Shown here: positions 34,741 through 45,766 of the stretch, in pieces
Numbering within the stretch: position 1 is the first letter of the stretch
Layout: each line of letters opens with the position of its first letter
Assembly (NCBI RefSeq): GCF_914767665.1
Contig: NC_059502.1
Coordinates: 34,490,812 to 34,554,811, forward strand
Length of the DNA: 64,000 bases
Direction of reading: 5' to 3'
From: Harmonia axyridis
Taxonomy: Eukaryota; Arthropoda; Insecta; Coleoptera; Coccinellidae
Notes under the pieces: generated by a model
The model's database searches: none
Told to the model about the DNA's origin: nothing
Seen by the model: only the letters and a program-made list of their open reading frames with translations
Program-made: the position numbers and the translations under genes

Positions 34741-35829
34741 AGGCTTTTTTCAAAAGTTTTTATGGTTAATATGATATTCATAAAACATCATATAAATTAA
34801 TTACGTTTTAGATATATAGAGCAGAGTTGGTGGTGGTGAATGGGACACCCTATATTTTTCAACGAAGTTTTCTAGCCACAGATTCATTGAAAAAAATTCC
34901 TTAATTTAAATATTTTTCATTCATTGCGAGATTTAATTCATTTTGTGTTCATCGTATTATTCAGTTATATGGTTGTTCAGTAATGGGTGTTCCCATTCAA
35001 TTAGAAATTAATTATCAATTCAGAGATATGTGAGTAGTGTTCAGATATCTAATGGATGAATATATGTTTCATATATTTCATGTTCTATTTAATTTTGTGT
35101 TCATTGTATAATTCTAATCAAGTTTAAGGTAGGGTGTTTCATTTGAAAAACACCAACTCGTCTCTATATCTCCAAAAAGGCTATTAATTTTTATTGTGTT
35201 ATGCGTGAAATTTAACCATAAAAATCACTGAAGAGGCAAGAAATGACTTAAATCTCAAAACAACGTATCTTCGAAACGGATAATATACATATTTGAAAAA
35301 CCGATAACGGGATGCTTTTCGACAAATCTGCGAACAAAAAACAGCGTTGCAAAATATAAGGTGTTTCATTTAAGGAACACCAATTTTGCTGTATACTGTA
35401 TCTCTAAAAAGGTAATTTATTTCTATGATCTATTACTAGTATCATATATATATTCAAAACAGTCATTTTTCAGAAACACCCTGTAACTTAAGAATGAATC
35501 AAGATTTTTTTGGTTGTGCTTTTTGATATCTTATTATTTCGAAAAAAGAGATTGGGAGTCCTCGACGATTTTTTCCTTATAGTTCTCGAGATGCTTTAAG
35601 TGTGCATCGAAGTTGAGACACCCTGAACACTTAGAGTGTAGAAAAATGGATTTCGGTTCACTCTGGATACACAGAATTTGAAAGAAAGGTTTGTTTCGGT
35701 TGCCCATTGGTAACTTCTTGCTAAACAAAAAGCACTTGAGATTGGTTTATCATTAATAGATTGGTTTTCGGGCTGCATAATTGACATTAAGTTAAAGTGC
35801 TCATTCAAAACATATGTTCTGAATAATTC
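34741..35829. repeat. MITE-like repeats with GGTGTTTCATTT heads
   Basis: GGTGTTTCATTTGAAAAACACCAA near 35134 and a near-copy near 35362 are each followed by related sequence (TATCTC-AAAAAGG). A GGGACACCCTATATTTTT end lies near 34850. These are the ends of insect TIR repeats in various states of decay. I could not resolve individual elements. Confidence 0.4.
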
Positions 35830-36900
35830 ATCATGGAATCAGGTATACCTCAGGGATCGCCTTTTTAGGGTTTCCTGTTCCTGGCATTCATTAATGATAT
35901 AGGTACCTAACGGTATAGAATTCAGTTCGTTTTTAATTTTCGCAGATGATCCTTAACTCTAAACTTTAAAACATCAATAGATCATTTCGAATTGGTGCGA
36001 ATAGATTAATGTCCAGTTGAACCATTTTCCTAAACATTGATTTTTTTAATTAATGTTTAAATTTTTAATCAATGTTCAGGTGAATGGTGCAACTGGCCAT
36101 AAATGCAATAATGGAGTGATGTTCGGAAAACAAAATTAAATTAAAAATTAAAAATTAAATTGAACATGTATAAATTGCAGGTAATAAGTATACGCATGAG
36201 TATGGCATAGGTAAAAATTGAAACAGATAGTATTGAGAGATTCAACCATTTTTAGGTATCTTGGAGTATAATTCGATCAAAAAATGAATTTTATCTACGA
36301 CTGCTTCATTTTGAAGCTATTTGACCACTGAATTTAGTCCATTTGCGTTTAGTAATAAAACTAATTGCACAACACAAATTTTATTACGTAACGCATTTTT
36401 TCGGAGAAAAATGCAGAAACTCAAGACCTTATAACGTACCAATAACCGGCACTGCTTCTCATTTCGATCAAATACATCAAATACTAATCAAATAAAAAAA
36501 CATTGTTTGCAAACCATTTTAATAGACTAGATAGGATGTGTTTGATTTTCATAAGACTTGTAGGATTCATGCTAATTAATAATTCCCATTTCAAAATTGC
36601 TATTGCATAGTATCCATGTAAACAAAAGGGATCAAGATGGTTGAATTTCTATCATGATGGTATCGTGAAAACAACAGAAAATAAAAATATGAGAATACAT
36701 CATTCTCTCCCTAAAATATTAACTAAGAATTCCGTTTATCTATAGAGAATCATTTCAAACACGCCCTGAACCCCTCTTACCTAGAAGCGATGTTCGAAAG
36801 GAAAAGTTGAAATGATCCTATCGTACTAATAACTTAATGTAACTATTTTATTTTTATTCCTCGCATTGTATATTTACTCTACCGGGACGTATTTTTGCCA
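35830..36900 (+). pseudogene. Jockey-like LINE reverse transcriptase remnant
   Basis: Scattered RT motifs appear in order on the plus strand: GIPQGSP at about 35840, LFLAFINDIG at about 35876, FADDP (the FADD active site with a following stop) at about 35938, IERFNHF then RYLGV-FDQKMNF at about 36215-36285, and a C-terminal PLLPRSDVRKEKLK near 36770. This matches the RT and tail layout of jockey-like LINEs. Stops and frame changes occur throughout, so it is a dead, old copy. The flanks of the remnant are not sharp. Confidence 0.7.
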
Positions 36901-38792
36901 ATACTGTACGAGTTATTATTTCTTAGATTTCAAAGAAGAGGACATAGTATTTGAAGATATGTGTTATGACTGAAATCCTATCACCTCAGCCTCAACGGCT
37001 ATAATGAATCATAACCAACAAACCACTTCTGTTAATATACCTGTAGTCTTATGAAGATCGAACATATCATTAGTTTTTCTTGTGTTTATTTCTAACATGA
37101 CATGATCATCAACTTAATATACAGCCTAAGGAAATGAAGATACCCCACAAATAACTGCAATAATCAGATATTAATAAGTTTTCGTATCCGAAATTAATTT
37201 CTTAGTGTTACTTGAATCGCGATATAATTCCAATTTTCTTAAAAATATTAAAAGTAACCATCTACAGGAGTACAGGTGAAAAATAGTAAACAGTGCGATT
37301 ATCGGAAACAACTGTTATTATCCGTGTGTACACACAACTAATGATCGAAACTACTATAATTGGTACTCCATTCGAAGATAAAGAACACGTACACCGGTGA
37401 TCGGATTATCGATCCAGTCAATTGAAAGCGATTCTAACGTGTGAACCGTTTACCGGAGTGCGTTCCTGTACAATGCTCATTGATACCCTGCCAATAGTTC
37501 TACTGTCCGTCGAGTCGCAAAAGGATTCGAAGTTTGTTAGATCATGGTTGCAAATTAAAGTTCACGGCCATGATCTATTCGCATATTCCCTGTTTGTCGC
37601 AAATCATTGTACATCTGCCAGATTTTCAGATAGCTCGCAGTGTGCATTCTGAAACATCGATGTATCGAAATGCTAATAATTCTTGGCAGCATACCGTGTA
37701 TGATTGCAAATTGGCGGGATTTCAACGGGTGTAGACAGAAATCGATCAGATCATGTGGTAACATGGTCTTGATCATTACAATATGAAATCCAGATATTGG
37801 GAAGCTCAAGGAAAATACTTTGGAATACATAGAGTGAGTAGATTAGATTGTTTCTTCATGATACTGAAGGTTCTACGGGTCGAATTTCGGACCCTTCAGC
37901 AGCGGTTTTTCTAGGTAGTAGATTTTAACTCTACTGCAGTGATCGTTTCATTCACTATCACTATGAATTTCATGATTCTGTGTTGCATACATTATCACGT
38001 CCATACTATAAAATCTAAAAAATTTTTTTCGATATTAGAAAACACGAGTGTATTTCGGGAGGAAACATTGAATGTATATTTCAGTGTAAAGCGAAAGGTA
38101 TATAACTAAAAATGAAAAAATATCAGCTAAATGACCGCCACGGCTATGGTGACAGCACCATGTCCTTTTCATCAAAGTATACGTTCCAATCACACCACCA
38201 TACCAAACAATGACAAGTTGAGGATGGAGAGCCTTTCAAACGAGCATTCTTGGATTTTTTTAACCTCAAATGAGACAATTTTTTTTAGGAACGTGGACTC
38301 CGAAGTGAAAATTGATCACTGAAGATGATCATTTTGATGCAGTTCAAAGACACAATCAAGAAGGATGCGACGTTGCTGGTGATCAACCGGTTTTAATTTT
38401 TGTGTTAACTTGTCTGAGCATCCCAATTTTTTCCACAAGTTTCACTATTCCCGGCCGAGAAAGTCCTTCAAGACGACTCAAAAGTGCTATAGTTTTGCGA
38501 AGTGTGGCTGCCAAATTCACAACATTTTTGTAGTGAATTTTAATTATTTCAAATTCGTTGTTGAAACGTGTATCGTTCCATTTTTAGTTTTGTCAACAGA
38601 TTACAGCTTCAAAAGTGACAGATACCCCGATAGCGGGCTATTTGAAAAGAAACCTCTTATTGAAAACGCCTTTGGATTTAGACGACTTGAGAAAGAATAT
38701 ATTTCTTAAAAGTTAATGGAGTCTACTTGATGAAGGTGATTCAATATAAATATCAAAAATTGATAACATTGTGTCCTTTTCCTTTCACAACA
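36901..38792. other. AT-rich DNA with a GC-richer patch at 37.3-37.8 kb
   Basis: About 37260-37760 is less AT-rich, with overlapping frames of 66-91 codons on both strands that I do not recognise. No gene is supported. Confidence 0.3.
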
Positions 38793-39610
38793 ATAGTAAT
38801 TTACGTAACAAGTCCGGAAAATAGGGTTTTTTTGGACGAATAGACAAAATTGGAAGTCTGTGAGTCCAAAAAAAACATTTTCGGGCGTGTTGCGTACAAT
38901 ATTTTTTCGGCAACCGTGTAGAATAACACTATCGCTGCTGCTTTCCATATTTTTTTACGATTGCGATCAAAAAACATACAAATTGTTGACAACTAATTTC
39001 ATATGAACTGTCAGCAGTTTTCTCGGTTACTATGGTAATGATCAACTGCATTTATTAAAAATATACCTACCAAGATTTTCATATCCACAATGACACGAAC
39101 GACGTGATTCTTTTCCGGCCTAGTCCGGGAAGTACGTACTTTCCGGACTCTGCCGGGAAATGCTACTTTCTCAGAGAAAAAGCGTCCGGGAAGTGCTCAC
39201 TTCCCGGACGGTGGCCGAAAATAGTAATTTACGTAACAAGTCCGGAAAATAGGGTTTTTTTTGGACGAATAGACAAAATTCCAGGACGAGCGTAAGCGAG
39301 TCCTGGAAGTCTGTGAGTCCAAAAAAACCATTTTCGGGCGTGTTGCGTACAATATTTTTTCGGCAACCATGTAAAATAACACTATCGCTGCTGCTTTCCA
39401 TATTTTATTGCGATTGCGATCAAAAAACATGCAAATTTTTGACAACTAATTTCATATGAACTGTCAGCCGTTATCTCGGTTACTATGGATTCTATGATTC
39501 TTTTCCGGCCTAGTCCGGGAAGTACGTACTTTCCGGACTAGGCCGGGAAATGCTACTTTCTCAGAGAAAAAGCGTCCGGGAAGTGAGCACTTCCCGGACG
39601 GTTGCCGAAA
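38793..39610 (+). repeat. Tandem pair of ~400-bp units with GC-rich palindromes
   Basis: Unit 1 (38793-39220) and unit 2 (39221-39610) are direct copies, sharing ATAGTAATTTACGTAACAAG, TTTCGGGCGTGTTGCGTACA, CTATCGCTGCTGCTTTCCAT and CATATGAACTGTCAGC. Each ends in two GC palindromes, TCCGGGAAGTACGTACTTTC and GTCCGGGAAGTG-CACTTCCCGGAC. Unit 2 has a 25-26-bp insertion that begins CCAGGAC and ends GTCCTGG (about 39280-39306). Unit 1 has about 60 extra bases at 39032-39102. Confidence 0.85.
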
Positions 39611-39623
39611 AAATATATTTTTA

Positions 39624-39868
39624 GGATATATTCAGTTTTTTTTTCGTCTTGGAATACAATGTCAATTCGAAAAATGAAAAAGTATTTATAACCAACCAAA
39701 AGAAAATTCAATACAATCAAAACTGTACAAATTGAGTAATTTTCAATTTGTTAACCGTTTACTCAATGTCTACAGTTTTGGTCATTTCGAATATTCTTTT
39801 GGTTGGAAATAAATATTCATTTTTCGAATTGAAATTGTATTCCAAGACAAAAAAAAAACCGGATATAT
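39624..39868. mobile_element. MITE with ~100-bp inverted arms and 8-bp target duplication
   Basis: GGATATAT at 39624-39631 and 39861-39868 flanks a 229-bp hairpin element (39632-39860). The arms share GTCTTGGAATACAAT, TCAATTCGAAAAATGAA, CCAACCAAAAGAA and CAAAACTGTA, with a loop of about 20 bases near 39750. An 8-bp duplication suggests hAT- or P-type mobilisation; no coding capacity. Confidence 0.8.
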
Positions 39869-41049
39869 CATAAAGATATTATTATTATTATTATATTGAG
39901 GAGGGCAAAGGACACAACGTTGTCAAATACACAAAAAATAGTGAAAACCTAATGACACAAGAATGTTATTTTCGGAATTAGCATGCAGTCTAATGAGGGT
40001 TTTATACAGTGTGTGACTTTTACAATCTTCTAGGTTCAACTGTTCCATCCATCCTTCAAATTTCCATGAGTAGGACAACATGTATAGTGAAAAATCTAAA
40101 ATTTTTGTTAGAAACGTCATATATCAATGCTCTACAGTGCTGCATCGTGGTAATCAATTAATGTTATTCATTTCATTTTCTGGTTATTGGACACACATTC
40201 TTTCAAATACCACACTCTGTACATATTAGAACCTTTCCAAGTTGCGTTAAACATACAAATCTCAATAAAACAAAATTTATGGCCGAAAAAGAATATAATG
40301 GAATCAGTATATGACACCATTCGATGAAAAATGACTTCTATGCAGAAATTGCGGATTTATCAGCGTATCTATCGCATTATGCGAAAATACATGGGCATGT
40401 TCAACCTCCACTGGAAATTTGCATTGGGGTTCGAACGAGAATTATGAATATTGCCAAGCAGACAAGTGCAACTATGTTACTGATATGAAATAGGTTCAGA
40501 CGTGAAACTATAAATGTTCGAATTATGCATAAGTGAGGTAGGTCCTCGAAGAACGTCCGCCCATTCGCAGAATGAGTTTTGTTAGTAGGTAGCTACCTCC
40601 TTTCTATGAACAACTGAATTATGATTATATTATTGCAATTTGTGATAAGGAATTAATAGAGGTGCACCAGTATCTGCCTACTACACCACCAGTGATACTA
40701 ATTTTATCAATGATGAAGGATATGGAAGATTTGGACATGAGAACAAAGCGCTGCATTGAAGAATTATATCTTCAAAACGAATGAAAAATGATCTTGAATT
40801 GAATCGAGTTTCTGTTAATATAATGAATATGTCATAATTGTCTTCTTCGTGTCATGATTTGAATTAAAATAATGGTTTTTGACTTGAGGAAAGGGCTAAT
40901 CAAACAAATCTTTGTTGAATGGTCAATGTTCCGATTCCAATTTTGGATCTTTTTCCAGGCATTTATTCGTGTATATATATATATTAACATTATTAACTCT
41001 GCCACAAACATTTTGAACAATACAATAGTGTATACAAATTTTCTTCAGC
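39869..41049. other. AT-rich DNA with unassigned coding-like scraps
   Basis: On the plus strand about 40350-40450 and 40622-40783 hold short frames with protein-like composition (the second ends RTKRCIEELYLQNE and a stop). I cannot name a family and see no splice sites, so no gene is called. A TTA/ATT triplet run lies near 39880. Confidence 0.3.
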
Positions 41050-41263
41050 TACACAATAGTATATTGTGCAACAAGTGGGTAAAGTCCAACTTTTCTCGCG
41101 AGTTTGGAAGTGGCACGAACCTGAAAGGCGAGTTCCGCAAACATACGAGCGAGAAAAGGACTTTCTCCACATGATGCACACTATAATTTTCCTACAACTG
41201 CACAAATTTCAATAATTCAAGTAATGGACTTGATTCAAATCAAAATAGCCTTTGTTGACAGTA
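41050..41263 (+). repeat. Foldback repeat, empty-site copy of the 59.2-kb repeat
   Basis: The arms AGTATATTGTGCAACAAGTG and CGAGCGAGAAAAGGACTTTC... face each other (inner pair AAAGTCC-TTTTCTCGC / GCGAGAAAAGGACTTT). The copy at 59163-59562 matches it along its length, except for a 170-bp insertion there. Confidence 0.8.
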
Positions 41264-43234
41264 AGATGTCTAAAAACATGGTGCATGCACTCGTCAAAAT
41301 GGAACAGTCTACCGAGTGATCTTGTGGATGCAACCTCCACCAACGCCTTCAAGAATGGATATGACCGATAGATTACCCAACCTCGAGAATAATACGTCCT
41401 AATTTTTTTCTCATTGTAAACCATAATTTTTGAATTGAGTTATATTTAGTTTCCGAATGTTATTTTTTTAAGTTTGAGTTTCTAGGTATTTGTACCTCTA
41501 CTCCTATTGAAACAATAATAATAATAATAAAAATAATAATAATTTTTGAATGAAATGAAATTCGACCAAATTGAAAATATTAGTTTCATTTCGTGGCGGA
41601 GCCGCAATGTCATACTTTTCATTTTGATCTTTTTTCCTTTGATTTTGACAGGATACATAAATTAAAACCCGATCCTAGCCAATCAGAAGCTTAACTAATA
41701 TTCTCAAAATTGTCATTGATCACGCGGTCAACATGCAGTTTTGCATAAATGTTGAATTGTTTTTTTGTATCTACTTGCAAACTCTCAACTCGGTTGTATC
41801 TGTGTTGAGGAAATATTAGATGTTTTTTTTCTTCATTTTCCTATGGTTTGAAACTATCAGTACGAAGGTGTGGATGAATCATCTTAATTCCAAAATTATC
41901 CGGACCAAATGAAGTTTTCGAATGAATCACATCAAAATTCATACCGATTACTTTATCCTATGGAATCAATCGATATATTCAACAATGCAGTGGAACATTA
42001 ATCACTAAAAATAAATATCCAAAACAAAAACTCGAGTTTTCACAAACTTTTTTCTCATTTCATTACAGGGTGACCTTCAAATGAATTATATACAAGGAAA
42101 ACCACTAAGCAAGATTTGGAAGGAATGAATCTTCATTCCTGCTCGAATATTATTTCCACTGTCGGATTCCTATAAAGCCTTAGAAGTTTTGTAATTTATT
42201 AATGCAATTAAAGGAAGCCATTCATTGCGTGAGAAAATTTAATATTTAAAGCGATATTCAATGAATCGTATGAGAAATACCGAATGTTGAAATTATTCGA
42301 AGACATGAAAAGCTTCAATTTATGCACGTTTTTCGATTGTACTATACTCAAAAAAGCTGTGCACGTTTTTCCACTGTACTTTATTCTATAAAGTGATATT
42401 TCAATCCGCACAGAAAAATTTGAACATCTTCAGTTTTCTTTAGACTTTTCACGCTATGGCGATTATCAGACGGAGATCAAACATTTGCTCTACACACTTG
42501 AGTGGAGCCAGACCGTCCGATCTCATTGACATTGACATCCTGACTTTCAAAGTTCTATTGAAAATGAGCGATCTAATTACGAAAACCGACTTTATAACAT
42601 GATTTATTGAATTATATATTCATTATATTCATATGAAAAATGAATATCGTTTAAACAAGCATTATGTAATTAAAAAAAAATTGTTTTTCCATTGTTATGC
42701 AATAATATAATGATTCCAGTTACTGTCCTTCGTTTTCTATTTAGTGACATTTTTAAAATTGAACAATTCACTATTCAAAAATTTTAATTGAAGGTGTTTA
42801 TTGAAATTCACGATGTGTCATGTCTCCAGTCGAAAGATCTTGGTATTCAGGTTCAGCCGTTCAATTCAATAGTGTGGTGTATATCACAATATGTCGAATC
42901 CATAGGTAGTTGATAAGAGAGTAGGAAGCTAAGGTTTGGGAACGGAAACCAGGTGGTGTAGTGACCTTGTGACGATAACGAATTCTAGTAGACCATACTT
43001 CTATTAAAATTCACGGAGCATTTTCTTGGTTTCAGGTTTTTCAGGAGTACCAGGATTGAGTGAAATGCATTCGCAAACAATTTATAATGAAGTAGGTATT
43101 ATATTATATCAATAGAAGGAATTAAACTTTTTAATTTGTTTGAATACTTGAAATCAAACATTTGTTCCTATAATGATTTTTGTACATAATCTTTCATCTG
43201 GCAAAGTGTTTTTCGATGAGCTAGTAAATCACCC
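41264..43234. other. AT-rich DNA, nothing recognised
   Basis: Contains an AAT triplet run near 41513-41545 and an ACAGGGTGACCTTC MITE-like end near 42066. No gene is seen. Confidence 0.35.
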
Positions 43235-43980
43235 TGTTCAACGTATCATAACGGTCGACGTTTTCTATTCCTAATCTCCACCCTTCTTTTTCTGTACACA
43301 TGTTATCCTGCAGACCTCTCTCGAAATTCGTCATCGATTTCTTCTATCGAAATTTTACGTTGTCCTATTCTCTTTTTTCTTTCTTGAGGGTTTCAATCTA
43401 AGACTTTCTGTGGGATACAACGTTGTGACATTATCTGGACGTGTCATCAACAATGTTCTCTTATATATCCGGTCTTTGTATTATGGTGTCATTAGATATC
43501 TAGCTATCTTTTCTGAATGATCCTGCCACACCTCTCCAGAAGTCCATCCCGGTGGCTGTTAGTGTTCTTTTTATTTTTTCCTTTAGATGCCAAACTTCCT
43601 AACCATATTATATCATGCTCTTCATTATTGAGTTGTAAATTATCTTCTTGTTTTCGATGTTCACATTTTTGTCGCATAATAATCTGTTTGTCCAGCATTG
43701 CAATTTCTCTTCTTCCGTGAAAGTTTCTCTCAGATATTGCTTCGCCTATTCTTCCAGTTCCACTAATATGTTTGATATATTGCCCTATTTCCAGAAGTGA
43801 ATCCTCCACTGCACATATAGCCCATTTTATTGACGATGACCTCATAACCTCCAAACAAGTAATGTCATATTTTTGAGTCCACTTGTTGGCCATATATTCG
43901 ATGTTATCTATATCCTGTGCGATCACAACTGGATCATCCGCGACTGTCTAATCTTCATCCATCGGTGTTACTACATTTCA
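43235..43980 (-). pseudogene. RTE-like LINE reverse transcriptase C-terminal fragment
   Basis: On the minus strand ADDPVVIAQDIDNIEYMANK starts near 43945 and matches the RT active-site region (FADDxVVIAQD) of RTE-like insect LINEs, followed by KYDITCLEV. The open frame runs 140 codons (43926-43504), unusually long for a dead copy, though its middle is only loosely similar to the thumb region. Further down, frames shift, and the end reads EEIDDEFRERS followed by RLGIENVDRYD near 43240-43265. That is the usual close of this LINE type. N-terminal RT and endonuclease are absent. Confidence 0.75.
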
Positions 43981-44023
43981 ATTTCCAGGCTTCCAGCGTA
44001 TTTTTCAAGTAATTTTTAATATA

Positions 44024-44272
44024 TGTGGCGGCTTCTCATAAAGCCCCACTTAACAACAATAAACACAGCGCTCGGTGGCCTAGAGGTAAAGAGTGTAAAC
44101 TCACTCACCGAGTTGCAACAAGGTGCCGGGTTCGAGTCCCGGCGGCTCCCGATAATAATAAATTACCCAAGCGTCTGTGACACGGCACACACAAATATAC
44201 CAAAGTCACACTGATGAGTCCGGTGTGTGTGCCAGGACGAAACGCATAAGTAGGCATATGTGAAATCCTAAA
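44024..44272 (+). repeat. 5' LTR of the TRIM-like element
   Basis: It begins TGTGGCGGCTTCTC and ends GTGAAATCCTAAA. It contains a tRNA-like module at 44070-44145 and an AATAATAAAT stretch that could serve as a poly(A) signal. Confidence 0.85.
44070..44148 (+). ncRNA. tRNA-like module inside the 5' LTR
   Basis: An A-box-like TGGCCTAGAGG (44076-44086) is followed by a 5-bp stem AACTC/GAGTT with a 7-base loop ACTCACC (44098-44114), placed like an anticodon arm. Next comes a perfect T arm CCGGG-TTCGAGT-CCCGG (44126-44142) containing the B box GGTTCGAGTCC. The spacing suits an internal RNA polymerase III promoter. The acceptor stem does not close properly, and the base before the putative anticodon is C rather than U, so it is not a functional tRNA gene but tRNA-derived or tRNA-mimicking. 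Confidence 0.65.
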
Positions 44273-44273
44273 T

Positions 44274-44291
44274 TGGTGACCCCGACGTGAT
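44274..44291 (+). promoter_or_regulatory. Primer-binding site matching tRNA-Trp
   Basis: TGGTGACCCCGACGTGAT is the complement of the 3' 18 nucleotides of animal tRNA-Trp including CCA, as I recall that tRNA. It lies one base inside the 5' LTR, where minus-strand DNA synthesis is primed. Confidence 0.75.
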
Positions 44292-44550
44292 GGGAATGGC
44301 CGTCTTAACGATGTGTCCTGGAAAGCAGAAGGTTGATGCGTAGCTTCCATATATCTGCAATTTCCAACGAAACTCTAGACGCCCATTCCCCTGACGTGCA
44401 ATACGTGCTCCTTGGTCTGCCGCGGTATAGCGGACCTGAATAGGCGGCATTCACCGTCCGCACGATACCGCGAGGTGCAGCTCTGATTAGGCGGCAATCA
44501 CCCGGCTGCACCGATGACCTCGTAACACGCATAAGTTTCGTTCCTTCGTC

Positions 44551-44566
44551 ACTGGGGAGGGAGTCA
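44551..44566 (+). promoter_or_regulatory. Polypurine tract
   Basis: CTGGGGAGGGAGTCA lies immediately before the 3' LTR, the place where plus-strand synthesis would start. Confidence 0.65.
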
Positions 44567-44816
44567 TGTGGCGGCTTCTCATAAAGCCCCACTTAACAAC
44601 AATAAACACAGCGCTCGGTGGCCTAGAGGTAAAGAGTGTAAACTCACTCACCGAGTTGCGACAAGGTGCCGGGTTCGAGTCCCGGCGGCTCCCGATAATA
44701 ATAAATTACCCAAGCGTCTGTGACACGGCACACACAAATATACCAAAGTCACACTGATGAGTCCGGTGTGTGTGCCAGGGACGAAACGCATAAGTAGGCA
44801 TATGTGAAATCCTAAA
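44567..44816 (+). repeat. 3' LTR of the TRIM-like element
   Basis: Direct repeat of 44024-44272 at a 543-bp offset, including a second copy of the tRNA-like module (A box 44619-44629, B box 44672-44682). Confidence 0.85.
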
Positions 44817-44973
44817 TATACAACACCCTTGCTTTAGACCCTTCGTAACCTGTTGGTGTATGTTGTTGTCCCTGTTACCATTTTTGAGTGATATGCAAAA
44901 ATAAAATGTTTTAAATATCAAATTCTTCACCAAAAATTTCTTAGCAGAAATAATGTTAGAGAGTGAAAATATA

Positions 44974-45766
44974 TTAACTGACAAAGAAACTGCAACACCC
45001 AGAAGGAGCCACAAATGAAGTTTAAGATCGACGTCTAAGACTTATGACCATAAGGGAACAATTTGCCATAACTCGATCTCCAGCTGATGCGTGTTTAGAA
45101 CAAGTAATTGTAAATATCCGAACGCTTTACCGTCGGATAAGGTCTTTTGGAATGCTATCGAGCTCATCTTGTGTTACCTCTGACGGTTAAGCATCACCGG
45201 CAACGATTACAGTGCTGCAGAGAATGCCAACATTGGAATGTGGAATTGCATCAGGTCGTCTTTTCTGATGAATCTCTATGGCACATGATGGCCGAAGAAG
45301 GGTTAGACGACATCGGGGAGAAAGACGTGAACCTCAGTTTGATTTTGAGCGTCATGTATACCGGACAGAAGGTGTTATGGTATGGGGTTCTATTGAACAT
45401 GAGAGTAGGTCACCTTAAGTCTTTATTCGAGGTAATATGACAGTGCTGCGTTACCTTCAAGAAATAGTTGAGCCATGTTTGGGACATCATTGGTAAAAGG
45501 CTTGGAAATTGACTCTGGCGGCTCTGAGACATGAAGTACAGGTAGCTTGGAATAGCATTCCTCAAGAAGAAATAGACCATCTTATTGCATCAATGCAAAT
45601 CAGATAATCACGGTGGACAAACATATTATCAACAAATTCATCAGAAACCCTTCGTTTTTTTCTCCAAATTCAATCAGCTACTCCTTGGTGTACTATCTAT
45701 GTTTCACCAAAAAAAAATAAATTCTAAACAGCTCCTTCTATGTGTTGCAGTTTCTTCATCAGTTAG
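44974..45766 (+). pseudogene. Tc1-like element B, internally deleted transposase
   Basis: Inverted ends share ACTGA-AAGAAACTGCAACAC and AGAAGGAG (44974-45010 and 45730-45766), with TA outside. Between them are transposase fragments: a RRLRLMTI-type start at about 45025, YRRIRSFG near 45130, a block continuing RQRLQCCRECQHWNVELHQV, VFSDESLWHMMAEEG (the first catalytic D is present, with a deletion or rearrangement straight after), then HVWDIIGKRLGN and LRHEVQVAWNSIPQEEIDHL. The N-terminal HTH is missing. The segment with the second D and the catalytic E is also gone: a sequence ending GTTGAGCCATGT is joined directly to TTTGGGACATC, which suggests a microhomology deletion at CATGT. It is the same family as 12188-13320. 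It could be mobilised only by another copy's transposase. Confidence 0.85.

Larger units (their letters stand above)
44020..44820 (+). mobile_element. TRIM-like miniature LTR retrotransposon, complete
   Basis: Two near-identical direct repeats of 249 and 250 bp (44024-44272, 44567-44816) flank a 294-bp internal region. The target duplication TATA lies on both sides (44020-44023, 44817-44820). Next to the left repeat is a primer-binding site, and next to the right one a purine-rich tract. The LTRs differ by one substitution (A44117/G44660) and one inserted G near 44780, so insertion was recent. Total length is 793 bp with no open frame for Gag or Pol, so it must have used another element's proteins. 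This is the defining structure of a terminal-repeat retrotransposon in miniature. The exact LTR ends are uncertain by one base, because ATGTGG...AAAT would also fit; a Ty3/gypsy-like partner is inferred from the 4-bp duplication. Confidence 0.88.

Noticed and set aside
40622..40783. 53-codon open stretch ending RTKRCIEELYLQNE
   Set aside because: Looks coding-like but too short, without splice signals or a family I can name.
44070..44148. Functional tRNA gene
   Set aside because: The acceptor stem does not close, the base before the putative anticodon is C instead of U, and the module lies inside both LTRs of a retroelement.
44105..44592. Overlapping minus frames of 60-95 codons
   Set aside because: They run across LTR and internal non-coding sequence of the TRIM-like element and duplicate with the LTR.
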